The notes under the pieces were generated by a model that worked only from the letters and a program-made list of their open reading frames with translations, was not told where the DNA came from and did no database searches. A stretch of DNA of 14,484 bases, taken from the NCBI GenBank assembly GCA_018399915.1, contig JAGYNW010000030.1:1-14484 (forward strand). Reading direction: 5' to 3'. This stretch comes from Candidatus Omnitrophota bacterium (GTDB lineage Bacteria; Omnitrophota; Gorgyraeia; Zapsychrales; Zapsychraceae). The translations under genes and the position numbers were made by a program. Positions 1 to 8,455 of the stretch are shown here, piece by piece (the first letter of the stretch is position 1; each line of letters opens with the position of its first letter).

Positions 1-1620
1 GATATCCGCATGGATGCCCGAACCGAAAGAAACATTGCCCTCCCCATCGTGAATCATAATATATGAGACCGCATTGGCATCTGACCCATGCCCCATGGCA
101 TGCTCGGCATATTCCTGTAAAAAAATCTGCCCAGGCAAAAAAGCTTGAACGCCCTTAACAAAAGCATCCAAAGGCCCATTCCCTTTGCCCCGAACCAGGA
201 TGTCTTGACCCTCACGCCTTAAGCAAACAGAAACCTGACATAATTGTTGTTCCGGCTGCTCTTTGCTTCGTTCTGAATACACGTGACAATTAACAAACTG
301 ATACGGCCCGTGCTGATCCACATAATGATCCAGGAATAATTGATAGACTTCCTCCGAACTCAACTCCGTTTTAATATTATCCGCTTCTTTTTGTACGATC
401 CGACCCAGATCTGCGCGCATCCATTTAGGGATCTGAATTCCATGATCAGCCTCTAAAATATAGGCGATTCCGCCTTTGCCGGACTGGCTGTTGATCCGGA
501 TAATGGCCTCGTAAGACCGGCCGATGTCCTGTGGATCGATCGGCAAATACGGCACGTCCCACTGCTGAGCCCCAGAAGTCTGATGGGCGCGCATGCCTTT
601 GCTGATGGCATCCTGATGAGAACCGGAAAAAGCCGTGTACACCAGATCCCCGCTGTACGGATGCCGCGGATGGACCGTCATATGGGTACAATGCTGATAA
701 ACATCCCTGATCTCATTGATATGACGGAAATCCAGGCACGGATCCACCCCTTGACTGAACAGGTTTAAGGCCATGGTGATGATATCCATATTCCCGGATC
801 GCTCACCGTTTCCAAACAACGCGCCTTCCACGCGATCGGCCCCGGCCATCACCGCTAACTCTGCCGCAGCAACCGCAGTACCTCTGTCATTATGCGTGTG
901 AACACTGATGATCACGGATTCACGCCCGCTAATATGAGTGGAAAACCATTCGATCCTGTCCGCAAAGATATTCGGGGTGGACATCTCGACCGTAGACGGC
1001 AAGTTAATGATCATTTGGTCCTGGGCCGTGGGCGCCCAAACGTCTTTGACCGCCTCGCAGATCTCAAGGGCATACTCCAATTCTGTACCTGTAAAACTTT
1101 CCGGGGAGTATTCCAACCGAATATGGCTTTCCTTTGACTCACGGGCCAAATTCTTGACCAAAGAAATCCCTTCCACAGCCAAATGTTTGATCTCCTCCTT
1201 ATCCATGCGAAACACCACCTTTCGCTGGGCCACAGATGTGGAATTATACACATGCACAATCGCCTGCCGGGCCCCTTCAATGGCCGCAAAAGATCTTTGA
1301 ATCAAATCCGGCCGGGCCTGGGTCAGGACCTGAATGGTTACGCCCTCAGGAATTCTGTCTTCTTCGATCAATTTCCGAACAAAAGCGAACTCAATGGCTG
1401 AGGCCGCGGGAAATCCCACCTCGATCTCTTTGAATCCGATATTGACCAACAATGTGAAGAGGGCCATTTTCTGATCAATGTCCATCGGCGTATCCAGGGC
1501 CTGGTTCCCATCCCTCAGGTCCACACTGCACCAGACAGGCGCACACGAGATCACCTGATCAGGCCATGAGCGTTTTCCCATAGGCACGGTCGGGTAAGAC
1601 ATATATTTTTGATAATTCAT
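1..1620 (-). CDS. leuA: 2-isopropylmalate synthase, type 2 (3'-truncated by window edge)
   Basis: This enzyme condenses acetyl-CoA with 2-oxoisovalerate, the committed cytoplasmic step of leucine synthesis. My minus-strand translation reads without a stop from the ATG at 1620 to the left edge (540 codons). It begins MNYQKYMSYPTVPMGKRSWP, the usual start of type-2 LeuA (about 560 residues), so only some 20 residues should be missing. The catalytic TIM barrel shows the substrate/metal motif SVDLRDGNQ (residues 32-40) and metal-binding HTHNDRGT (H241, H243). A C-terminal domain from about residue 420, with VRGKGNGPLDAF and HAMGHGSDANAVSY, matches the leucine-binding allosteric LeuA dimer domain. 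AGGAG at 1624-1628 precedes the start by 3 bases. The 5' leader carries a leucine attenuator, so control is probably both transcriptional and allosteric. The family call is secure; the exact end is not visible. Confidence 0.95.
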   Translation of the reverse strand, partial: MNYQKYMSYPTVPMGKRSWPDQVISCAPVWCSVDLRDGNQALDTPMDIDQKMALFTLLVNIGFKEIEVGFPAASAIEFAFVRKLIEEDRIPEGVTIQVLTQARPDLIQRSFAAIEGARQAIVHVYNSTSVAQRKVVFRMDKEEIKHLAVEGISLVKNLARESKESHIRLEYSPESFTGTELEYALEICEAVKDVWAPTAQDQMIINLPSTVEMSTPNIFADRIEWFSTHISGRESVIISVHTHNDRGTAVAAAELAVMAGADRVEGALFGNGERSGNMDIITMALNLFSQGVDPCLDFRHINEIRDVYQHCTHMTVHPRHPYSGDLVYTAFSGSHQDAISKGMRAHQTSGAQQWDVPYLPIDPQDIGRSYEAIIRINSQSGKGGIAYILEADHGIQIPKWMRADLGRIVQKEADNIKTELSSEEVYQLFLDHYVDQHGPYQFVNCHVYSERSKEQPEQQLCQVSVCLRREGQDILVRGKGNGPLDAFVKGVQAFLPGQIFLQEYAEHAMGHGSDANAVSYIMIHDGEGNVSFGSGIHADI

Positions 1621-1650
1621 TTTGACTCCTCTCTTTTTTGAATTTTTACA

Positions 1651-1685
1651 TAAAAAAACCACCAACTCGATCAAGAGTTGGTGGT
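1651..1685 (-). terminator. Attenuator terminator in the leuA leader
   Basis: An 11-bp perfect stem (ACCACCAACTC at 1675-1685 read on the minus strand, paired with GAGTTGGTGGT at 1658-1668) encloses a 6-base loop. It is followed directly by seven T residues in the transcript direction. It lies between the leader peptide stop (1715) and the leuA start (1620), so it can only act as an attenuator and not as an end-of-operon terminator. Confidence 0.9.
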
Positions 1686-1714
1686 CACGAATTCTCTGAT
1701 TTATCTTTAACGAA

Positions 1715-1807
1715 TTAGAACACACCTCCTCCTTGATCTCCGGCTGACAACCGGAGCAGGTCTAAATTGAGTAACAACGTGTTCACATTCATTAACAATT
1801 GATTCAT
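1715..1807 (-). CDS. Leucine-rich leader peptide of the leuA attenuator
   Basis: A 30-codon reading frame starts at ATG 1805-1807 and stops at TAA 1715-1717. It begins MNQLLMNVNTLLLNLDLLRL. Nine of the 30 residues are leucine, seven of them within codons 11-20. The function inferred is to sense charged leucyl-tRNA: a ribosome stalled on the Leu codons should change RNA folding downstream and prevent termination at 1651-1685. No Shine-Dalgarno sequence precedes the ATG. The predicted transcription start lies about three bases upstream, so the peptide is probably read from a leaderless mRNA. The peptide itself has no expected function. A second in-frame ATG at codon 6 is possible but also lacks a ribosome site. 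Confidence 0.85.
   Translation of the reverse strand: MNQLLMNVNTLLLNLDLLRLSAGDQGGGVF
1732..1756 (-). promoter_or_regulatory. Pause/antiterminator elements inside the leuA leader
   Basis: On the minus strand CTCCGG (1751-1756) and CCGGAG (1738-1743) form a 6-bp hairpin overlapping Leu codons 18-20. Just 3' of it, GATCAAG (1732-1738) is exactly complementary to CTTGATC in the loop and inner arm of the terminator (1669-1675). A ribosome stalled on the Leu codons would cover the first hairpin arm and free GATCAAG to invade the terminator. This is the classical layout of alternative structures. The pairings are seen in the sequence; the switching is inferred. Confidence 0.6.
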
Positions 1808-1809
1808 GA

Positions 1810-1845
1810 TAAGCTAAATATAACACAGAACGAAAAACAGGTCAA
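1810..1845 (-). promoter_or_regulatory. Sigma-70-type promoter of the leuA leader
   Basis: -35 TTGACC (1840-1845) and -10 TATATT (1817-1822) are separated by exactly 17 bases. A start about seven bases after the -10 box falls near 1810, only three bases before the leader peptide ATG at 1807. Confidence 0.85.
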
Positions 1846-1872
1846 ATAGATCATGCGGGTCTCGGCAAGGCA

Positions 1873-4800
1873 TTATTGCCTAATACCCAGTAAGGCTGGC
1901 AAATTGGAAACCGGCGCCACGCGCATAATGGAAGGTATTAAATGATCAATATAAATGTTTGTGCCTGCGTGCTTTAACCGGGGGATAATCACCCCGTCTT
2001 TTGTTTTTTGGATCTTTATTGTTAAATTGTCCGGGTTCATATCGATCCCGCCTACCTCATCTGTACCAGCTCTGGATGGTTTTGGAGACACAGCCATGGC
2101 GGCATCCTGAGAAAAATAGATCACCTGATCTTCAATCGCCAAAACAATATCCTCATCACCTAACACAAGATTATCTCCGACAAGCCCTTCTTTTTGCCAA
2201 ATCTCTTTAAACCGTTTTAATACCTTAGCCCATGCTTGCTGGGAACGGCTTCCATTATAGATGCCGATATGACCGCCATTGACCAATAAAAACATGGTAT
2301 ATTCTTTTTTCGTGGGGATAAGGTCCAAGATCCCTGAACTTTGCCCGCGAACACGACGCAAATAATCAAAAATTCGCTTTAATTCCTGTTCATCCGCCTG
2401 CTGAATGAACGGCGCGTCCATGGATCGAAAAGTCTCGAAATCTTCATCAAAGGCTAATTTTGCAAACGGCATACGCATGACCGCCTTAACCCCGTAAGTA
2501 CTGTTGACACTTTGCGGGTCCGTATCCGAAAAAAATCGATCCGCAACCGGCTTGCTTAAACGGTTCAAGACAGCATCGCTGATATCCGACACATAGGCCG
2601 CGTCACCTAAACGAGGGTTGGTGATAGGAAATCCCTCAGCGATCTGCTCGGCTATAAGTCGACGCAATCTGACACCTTGCGGGGTCTTGGCTACTTGCTT
2701 CCATTGTTCCTCATTGAATTGATCGACAGACCGTGTGGCTTTCTGTTCGATCTGTTCAAGCAGATTGGGAGCCAAGGCTTGAAAGGTTTCACGATCAAAA
2801 GTCGTATAAAGCTCTGTATTACTATTCAGCCAACGGATGCCCTCGGAATAATGGGTGATGGTAACAGGTTCCTGACCCGTTGCCTCAACCAAAAGATCGA
2901 TAAACGCCTGTATTTTAGGAAGCACAGTTTCCTTGGTGTCACCCTTATCCTGAAAGTCTGCGACAAAAAATTTATACGCGTTCTTTTTCCGCGCCAACCG
3001 TGTCATGACCTGCATGACCTTTTGTTCATTCACATACGCGTAAGATTTATCCTCTAATTCCGAATGATCCAAATAACCGTTATCCAACAAATAATCAAAG
3101 GCATCTCGCTCTTCAATCTGCAATCCCTGAAATGTCTCTCGCGAAACAATGCCTTTTGTCAAAAAATTCCACAAGGCCTGCGGGTGAGCCGTTATATCAT
3201 CCATATCCGCAAATTTAATTATAGGGGGCGGTGTGATATCATCCTTGAGCCCGCCAATGGAAGCAACCGGCCGATTAGGCAGATAATTGGCAGGATCCGA
3301 TGTCACCATTTTGTTGCCGATTCGAAAAGACAAATCTCCAGCGACGAACTGATTCTCAATAAAAACTTTTTGCACCCACGAGGACAAATACCCAATATTG
3401 TTGGTATACTCAAACCACTCGTCAAATATCCGGGCCCTTTCCACATAATCTATATCATCAATATTATCGATAAGATCTAAAAACTTTGTTATTCTTTTAT
3501 GCACGCCTCCTTCATAACCTAAATACTTAAACGCGACCTTCTGGGCGTCCCCATCATAGACATCCTTTGTGCCTGTTTTGAACTGCATCCATGTGGGCAT
3601 ATCCATACCTTGAGCCGCAAAACGGGTCACATCATTTTCTCCGATATGTGTGTTAACTGGGGCGCCAGCCACCACTAAACCAGCGACATTATCCGGTTTG
3701 ACGCCCATATAATGCGCGCCCACGGCTCCTCCATGACATAATCCACCGATCACTACCTTTTTCCCAATACGTTGTATGCTTAAATGAACCGCTTCTTGCA
3801 GATCACCGATGTCTTGCAACTCCTGGGAACTTTCCCAGACAAGTATAAACGTGTCATATCCTTGCTTTTTAAACGTTTGAGCCAGACTGTTGGCGTCAGT
3901 TTGATCTTTATTCGTATAATCCGCCAAGGATTCTGCGTCATGACCGGAATGCGGACCGATAATCAAGGCCGGGGGTAATTGCGGATCGATACTTTGCCCT
4001 TTTTTTGTTTTGACCCGTACAAGTTTAAACAATCCCGGCACTTGCAAGATCAGCTCATGTTCAGAGTAAAACGCGGGTTTTTGACTTTTGAGCGACTGGA
4101 GATACTTTAAAGTCTTTTCAACCCGTCGGGCGTAGTCTCCGGAAGGATGCATCATTTTTAAATAATTTTTTTGAAAATATTGTTTGAATAAATCCATCTC
4201 TTTTATAGATGGTTCCAAGAATGGATACCACGCATTAAAATTCTTATGTGCCGCCATCCAATAATCCCAGGCCCAATCTAGTGTCCAATTATAGGATGCT
4301 AAACTAAGGCCCCCCGAATAATAAGGCATAAACGCATCTTGCCAGATTTCAATGCCCGGGAAAAAAATCTTTGGAAGATCCCTCCAATAGGACCAGAAAC
4401 TTACATAGGGATAAAACATATTATCCCGGACGAAATCCACAGCCGCGGCACGGTTCGAGGACCACGGCAAAAAAAGATCCTCCAGATAGGTTTGATAAAT
4501 CCCGGTCAAACGAAGATCAGGATAAGAAGACATATTCCCGTATTGTTCGCGGATGGCTTGGATACTCTCCTGCCTTAAGGCTAATGCCTCTTGGTGAAAG
4601 GCGCTAACAGCGGTTCTTTTTTTGCCCTCGATGGATGATAAAGGCCCCCCTGTTAAATCAACAGTCACAGTTTTTAAACGGCTAAGATCCTTTTCTATCT
4701 CTGTGGCCATCGCTGTGTCCAACCTTTTTACATTTTGGATATGGGTCTTGTCCGCAGCGATTCCACCGGAAAGAAATTTGCGATAGATCACTTTTTTGGC

Positions 4801-5820
4801 TTTCGGATCATATTCTTTTCGAATGTGTTCATAAAGCCCATTTTTTATAGACGCTAAATAACGATCATAAATCCTTTCACTCATATTTTGATCATCCAGA
4901 TCAATGCCTTTAATCTTATTTTGATCCGCATACTCACGTGTTAACAATGATTGTCGCAGAGCTTGCTTATACCAGGTGGCCAGGATGAGCGAATGAAAAA
5001 TTTGGCGCAATGGAGAAAATTCTTTCCCTTGATTAATCTCTTTCTCAATCTCTGGCAAAATTATCGCGCGTACCATCCGGCCAGATATCTGATTAAGCAT
5101 TTGGGAGTCCTGGGAAGAAAATCTTTTCTTTATATTTCGACTGACAGACATCGCATGATAATCCTCTTCCAGCATTACCTGCAGTTGGTAATCAAGAATG
5201 ATCGTACCCTTTTCATGTTCATGCAGACGCGCCACCTTGGGAACGATCCAGACCTTGTTAAACAGATCCTGTGGCATGTCGGTCACGCTATGTTCACTAC
5301 GCATTCGATCTGAGATCCTTTTCCAAAATTTCCGACCCACAGGATGGGCTGGATTTAATAACGCCGAGGATAACTGTTTCAACGCATAGTCTTGCATCAA
5401 AAGATCTCGACCCATTTCTGTTTTCCCTAAAGATGCGGGGATAATCCTGTCTTCCTCATGAGGGGTTAAATTGACCCATAAATTCTCCTTGGGGATCGTC
5501 AATGAGGCGAGGAAATAACGGATCACCTTAGCGGCTTGTTCTTCAAATTCTTGATTGGAATATTCTGCGTCGCCTTGGTCAATGATAAAGTCGATCTTGA
5601 AAGGATCATCCGGATAAAGACTCAAACCTTTAATGGTTAAGGGATGAAACTCTTCCTTGCTTTGCTGAAAATTATCAAGGGATGGAAATTGTAATGCCTG
5701 AACTGAATCTTTCGCTTGAAGGGCCGAAGGAGATAATATGAAAAGAATGAGAAAAACAGATAAAAATCTAATGATAACTTCACGATAAAAGCTTCGATAT
5801 TTACGTTGTTGCAAAATCAT
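1873..5820 (-). CDS. Large exported protein: Omnitrophota-type N-domain, DUF3141/PhaC-like alpha/beta-hydrolase, GGID tail
   Basis: This 1315-residue protein has a signal peptide (residues 1-36, hydrophobic core 17-33, probable cut after ALQA). Residues about 45-355 form a conserved domain with LWVNLTPHEEDRIIP, KVWIVP and RKFLSGG, shared with the gene at 12504. Residues about 470-870 plus about 1170-1215 form an alpha/beta-hydrolase like DUF3141 or polyhydroxyalkanoate synthases. Its nucleophile elbow is GGLCHGG (C695), the acid is in LKDDITPPP (probably D860) and the histidine is in NGGHIGI (H1184). The 324 residues between acid and histidine are far more than usual. A tail from GGIDMNPDNL (1258) ends at NLPALLGIRQ. 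The start has AAAGG eight bases upstream. The leuA leader promoter lies just 3' and no terminator is visible between them. The hydrolase fold is fairly secure; substrate and role are unknown. Confidence 0.8.
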   Translation of the reverse strand: MILQQRKYRSFYREVIIRFLSVFLILFILSPSALQAKDSVQALQFPSLDNFQQSKEEFHPLTIKGLSLYPDDPFKIDFIIDQGDAEYSNQEFEEQAAKVIRYFLASLTIPKENLWVNLTPHEEDRIIPASLGKTEMGRDLLMQDYALKQLSSALLNPAHPVGRKFWKRISDRMRSEHSVTDMPQDLFNKVWIVPKVARLHEHEKGTIILDYQLQVMLEEDYHAMSVSRNIKKRFSSQDSQMLNQISGRMVRAIILPEIEKEINQGKEFSPLRQIFHSLILATWYKQALRQSLLTREYADQNKIKGIDLDDQNMSERIYDRYLASIKNGLYEHIRKEYDPKAKKVIYRKFLSGGIAADKTHIQNVKRLDTAMATEIEKDLSRLKTVTVDLTGGPLSSIEGKKRTAVSAFHQEALALRQESIQAIREQYGNMSSYPDLRLTGIYQTYLEDLFLPWSSNRAAAVDFVRDNMFYPYVSFWSYWRDLPKIFFPGIEIWQDAFMPYYSGGLSLASYNWTLDWAWDYWMAAHKNFNAWYPFLEPSIKEMDLFKQYFQKNYLKMMHPSGDYARRVEKTLKYLQSLKSQKPAFYSEHELILQVPGLFKLVRVKTKKGQSIDPQLPPALIIGPHSGHDAESLADYTNKDQTDANSLAQTFKKQGYDTFILVWESSQELQDIGDLQEAVHLSIQRIGKKVVIGGLCHGGAVGAHYMGVKPDNVAGLVVAGAPVNTHIGENDVTRFAAQGMDMPTWMQFKTGTKDVYDGDAQKVAFKYLGYEGGVHKRITKFLDLIDNIDDIDYVERARIFDEWFEYTNNIGYLSSWVQKVFIENQFVAGDLSFRIGNKMVTSDPANYLPNRPVASIGGLKDDITPPPIIKFADMDDITAHPQALWNFLTKGIVSRETFQGLQIEERDAFDYLLDNGYLDHSELEDKSYAYVNEQKVMQVMTRLARKKNAYKFFVADFQDKGDTKETVLPKIQAFIDLLVEATGQEPVTITHYSEGIRWLNSNTELYTTFDRETFQALAPNLLEQIEQKATRSVDQFNEEQWKQVAKTPQGVRLRRLIAEQIAEGFPITNPRLGDAAYVSDISDAVLNRLSKPVADRFFSDTDPQSVNSTYGVKAVMRMPFAKLAFDEDFETFRSMDAPFIQQADEQELKRIFDYLRRVRGQSSGILDLIPTKKEYTMFLLVNGGHIGIYNGSRSQQAWAKVLKRFKEIWQKEGLVGDNLVLGDEDIVLAIEDQVIYFSQDAAMAVSPKPSRAGTDEVGGIDMNPDNLTIKIQKTKDGVIIPRLKHAGTNIYIDHLIPSIMRVAPVSNLPALLGIRQ

Positions 5821-5882
5821 TAGTTGCCTTTAAAAAAAATATGACTGTTAGGAAAAAGCATTGATCAAAATATGTTTATAAT

Positions 5883-5918
5883 TCCTTTAAGTATATATTT
5901 TTTTACAGCAAAAAGCAA
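5883..5918 (-). promoter_or_regulatory. Probable promoter of the large hydrolase gene
   Basis: -10 TATACT (5890-5895) and -35 TTGCTT (5913-5918) are 17 bases apart. The -10 box is good; the -35 box matches consensus at only three positions. The predicted start near 5883 gives a leader of about 60 bases. The spacer is A-rich. Confidence 0.5.
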
Positions 5919-5940
5919 TTATTAAAGAACCACCACAAAT

Positions 5941-5981
5941 AAAAAACTTCCAAACGCAGGGGCGCTTGAATCAGCGCCCCT
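5941..5981 (-). terminator. Hairpin after the NHL gene, probable terminator
   Basis: A perfect 9-bp stem, AGGGGCGCT (5958-5966) with AGCGCCCCT (5973-5981), has a 6-base loop and lies about 40 bases past the NHL gene stop. A run of six T in the minus direction (5941-5946) follows only after an 11-base gap, so it is not a textbook intrinsic terminator. Confidence 0.55.
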
Positions 5982-6019
5982 ATTTCTCCCCACGCCAGAA
6001 AACACTCCTTCGTGATCTA

Positions 6020-8194
6020 TTAATTTTTCGGAACACTGATTACGATCCTGACCCTGCCATCCGCAATCTCATCCTCACTCTCAATCACCATCTGATCTAA
6101 TATCTCCGAAGGCACAACACCGTTTCTCTCGAGGTCTTTTCGCAACATCTTCAACTTCGCCTCATGCGGCAAGTTAATATACCCTAACGCATAGGTAATT
6201 CTGGAAAGAAAAAATTTATCCGTTCCGGCTTCATGACTTTGCGCTATTTTTTGCTCTTGCGAATCTGCTACTATTTCTTCTTCTAACCCACTGATCTTTT
6301 CAAGATTTTCAAAGGTTTCTGATTTTTGATCATCCACAGCAGCCTCTTGCTCTTGATCCGCTTGCTTTCTTTGCTTTGCCATTTCCTTTGATTTACCTAA
6401 ATTAAAAGAGAAAACCCGCACATTATCCACATCATAATCCGCGACATAAATAGCATTATTTATAGAATCAAGGGCTGAAAGGCTAGGAAAATAACTCGGC
6501 CCCTTGCCTTGAGAACCAAATTTACATACAAACTTATGATCAGGATCAAAGATTTTAATACTATGATCCCCGCGGTCGGCCACATACAAGTAATCCTTTT
6601 CATCAATAGCGATATCCACAGGATCTTTAAATTGGTTCTCTCGTCCCTGGACCATGACCTGATCAATAAAATTGCCCTTATGATCAAAGATCTGGATGCG
6701 CTTATTACGATAATCCAAGACAAATAAATTCCCATGAGAATCAAACTCTAATGACTTTGGCTGCTGGAATGTTCCCGGCACTGGGTTGCCATCGTCTCCA
6801 ATAACGGCTTTTTCGCCGAAAGAATATAAATAGATACCATCGCTGTTAAAGATCTGTATACGGTCATTATGCGTGTCCGCAATGTATATATACCCGTCTT
6901 TATGTATAGCGATACCTTCTAAATGATTGAACTGACTTTGATTTTTCCCTTTACGCCCGAATCTGTATCCATAACTTCCATCGGGATTAAGGAATTGCAC
7001 ACTATGATTTTGTGTGTCTGCAATGAGCAATTCACCGGATGCCTTTAATTCAAAGGCCTGTGGTTTGGATAGAGCCGAAACATTATCGACATTCAACCCT
7101 AAAACTTTCCTTTCCCCGGCGTTCTTAAAAACACATCCTTTATAATCAGACAAAGCGTAAAACTTTCCTTCAGCGAAAACATTTAAATCACTGATAAATT
7201 TACTAACATATATTGACTCCCTATATTCTACCGGGGCTTCCTGATTGACAAAAATCTCAGATGTTTTGTTATTATCAAGCTCTCTTTGCACTTCAAATAT
7301 CTGAAGCCTGTGATTCTTTGTATCCGGCACATAGACATACCCGTCTTTATGAAATATGCCCGATGGACGTCTGAATTGACCTCTGCCTTCCCCTTTGGAC
7401 CCAAAAGAATATAGGAACTCTTCGCTTTGATTAAACTTGTAAATACTATTGTCGTGACCTGTAATCAAATATATATCATTGTTATCATCCACCGAAATCC
7501 CGGTTGCATCCTTCAAAAGATTGGTATCATTGTGAGTAAGGATAATTTCCCTGGTTAATGTTTGATCCTTATATTTTCGTATACTCCCCAACTCTGAAGA
7601 CAAAACATACAAATGATCTTGCCGGTTGAAAGTAATGTCCAATGGCGTATAATCCAGCATGATTTCGTTCAAAAAAACGCCTTTCGGACTATATTGCGCA
7701 ATCTTGTTTAGATGTTCATCAGCAACATAAATAAAGTCCGACTGACTCACCGCCACACTTATTGGCTTTTCGAACTCTCCTTTAGCCCGACCCCGATTCC
7801 CTAATTGATACTGAAAATATCCTTTAGCATTATACACATTGATCCGCGTATTGCCGGCATCAACCACAATGACCTCCCCTTGCTGATTCAAGGCAATCGA
7901 GGTAGGCTTATACAGCTGACCCGGTGAAGACCCTTTTTCTCCAAAACTTGATTTAAGCTGACCTTTGGAATCAAAAACAAAAACTTTTGATAAGTTCTTA
8001 TCCAAGACATAGACGTCCCCTCCGTCGGAAACAACAGAATCAATAGGTTCATTGAGATGTTCGGCAATCTCGCGCACATAACTGACTTCATTGAACGCCA
8101 AGCCCGGTTGCGAGCTAAAACCCAAGATCAAAACAACCATGACTGCAACTATAAATGTTCTTATATCAAAATTGATATTTCGCGTATTCCCCAT
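6020..8194 (-). CDS. Secreted NHL-repeat beta-propeller protein under cyclic-di-GMP riboswitch control
   Basis: This 724-residue protein has an N-terminal signal peptide (hydrophobic 13-26, probable cut near GLAF at 31-34). Residues about 40-600 are NHL blades of the form 'IYVADTxNxRIQIF...YSFGxKGxGxGQF'. Clear blades occur near 60, 105, 150, 240, 285, 390, 435, 490, 535 and 580, suggesting two propellers in tandem separated by a degenerate stretch near 300-370. Residues 600-655 are a Lys/Glu/Gln-rich linker, probably coiled coil, followed by a small C-terminal domain (661-724). NHL propellers usually bind proteins, peptides or sugars; no catalytic residues are recognisable. The start follows AAAAGGAGGAG closely. 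A roughly 520-base leader with two cyclic-di-GMP-I riboswitches precedes it, suggesting a role in surface attachment, matrix or the motile/sessile switch. That role is inference. Confidence 0.85.
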   Translation of the reverse strand: MGNTRNINFDIRTFIVAVMVVLILGFSSQPGLAFNEVSYVREIAEHLNEPIDSVVSDGGDVYVLDKNLSKVFVFDSKGQLKSSFGEKGSSPGQLYKPTSIALNQQGEVIVVDAGNTRINVYNAKGYFQYQLGNRGRAKGEFEKPISVAVSQSDFIYVADEHLNKIAQYSPKGVFLNEIMLDYTPLDITFNRQDHLYVLSSELGSIRKYKDQTLTREIILTHNDTNLLKDATGISVDDNNDIYLITGHDNSIYKFNQSEEFLYSFGSKGEGRGQFRRPSGIFHKDGYVYVPDTKNHRLQIFEVQRELDNNKTSEIFVNQEAPVEYRESIYVSKFISDLNVFAEGKFYALSDYKGCVFKNAGERKVLGLNVDNVSALSKPQAFELKASGELLIADTQNHSVQFLNPDGSYGYRFGRKGKNQSQFNHLEGIAIHKDGYIYIADTHNDRIQIFNSDGIYLYSFGEKAVIGDDGNPVPGTFQQPKSLEFDSHGNLFVLDYRNKRIQIFDHKGNFIDQVMVQGRENQFKDPVDIAIDEKDYLYVADRGDHSIKIFDPDHKFVCKFGSQGKGPSYFPSLSALDSINNAIYVADYDVDNVRVFSFNLGKSKEMAKQRKQADQEQEAAVDDQKSETFENLEKISGLEEEIVADSQEQKIAQSHEAGTDKFFLSRITYALGYINLPHEAKLKMLRKDLERNGVVPSEILDQMVIESEDEIADGRVRIVISVPKN

Positions 8195-8235
8195 TTTCTC
8201 CTCCTTTTGAAAAACCTTGTAATCCTTAAAAACGA

Positions 8236-8278
8236 TTTATAATAAAAGGCCTGTCCCCTCGACAGAGACAGACCTTTT
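8236..8278 (-). terminator. Terminator of the promoter-distal (gene-proximal) GEMM riboswitch
   Basis: On the minus strand AAAAGGTCTGTC (8267-8278) pairs with GACAGGCCTTTT (8244-8255) with one G-U wobble, and the T-rich segment TTTTATTATAA follows. It lies 40 bases upstream of the NHL start. The 5' arm segment CTGTCTC could instead pair with GGGACAG inside the upstream aptamer (8386-8392), giving a plausible antiterminator. Confidence 0.8.
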
Positions 8279-8373
8279 CTGCGCCATACGTACGGATTTT
8301 CCCTCCTTTGACAGTGCTCCCATTTCGAAAAAAGGTGTCACTTGAACAAAGGGCTAAAGTCCGCGCGCAAACT

Positions 8374-8455
8374 TCGGCAGTCAGGCTGTCCCATAACATG
8401 GACCCTATAACTTTGCGTCCTTACCTTACAGTAAGTTTGCCATTTCGGTTAACTG
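8374..8455 (-). promoter_or_regulatory. Cyclic-di-GMP-I (GEMM-I) riboswitch aptamer, gene-proximal copy
   Basis: Read on the minus strand it shows the family signatures in order: GGCAAAC (8435-8441), a P2 stem closed by a GTAA (GNRA) tetraloop (8420-8435), GGACGCAAAG (8411-8420), GGGTCC and a final GACAGCCTGACTGCC. These match the GGCAAACC, GACGCAAAG, GGxCCTAA and AGCCAGGxTGCC elements of the known class. The tetraloop receptor CCTAA is CCATG here, a departure from consensus. About 95 bases separate this aptamer from its terminator, much longer than for the upstream copy. Confidence 0.85.

Noticed and set aside
446..1433. Several reading frames of 60-120 codons on both strands across the first 1.4 kb.
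   Set aside because: They lie inside the leuA frame, which runs unbroken to the left edge and carries all LeuA motifs; these are shadows.
1858..1880. Small hairpin AGGCAATAATGCCT at the end of the large hydrolase gene as terminator.
   Set aside because: Five-base stem spanning the stop codon and no T run; not enough for an intrinsic terminator.
8234..8285. A tiny reading frame on the minus strand starting at ATG 8285 and overlapping the riboswitch terminator.
   Set aside because: Only about 16 codons, ribosome site too far (about 14 bases) and the sequence is fully explained by the terminator stem.
8313..8342. Imperfect inverted repeat AGTGCTCCC / GGTGTCACT as a REP element or extra terminator.
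   Set aside because: Only six Watson-Crick pairs split by mismatches; too weak to call.
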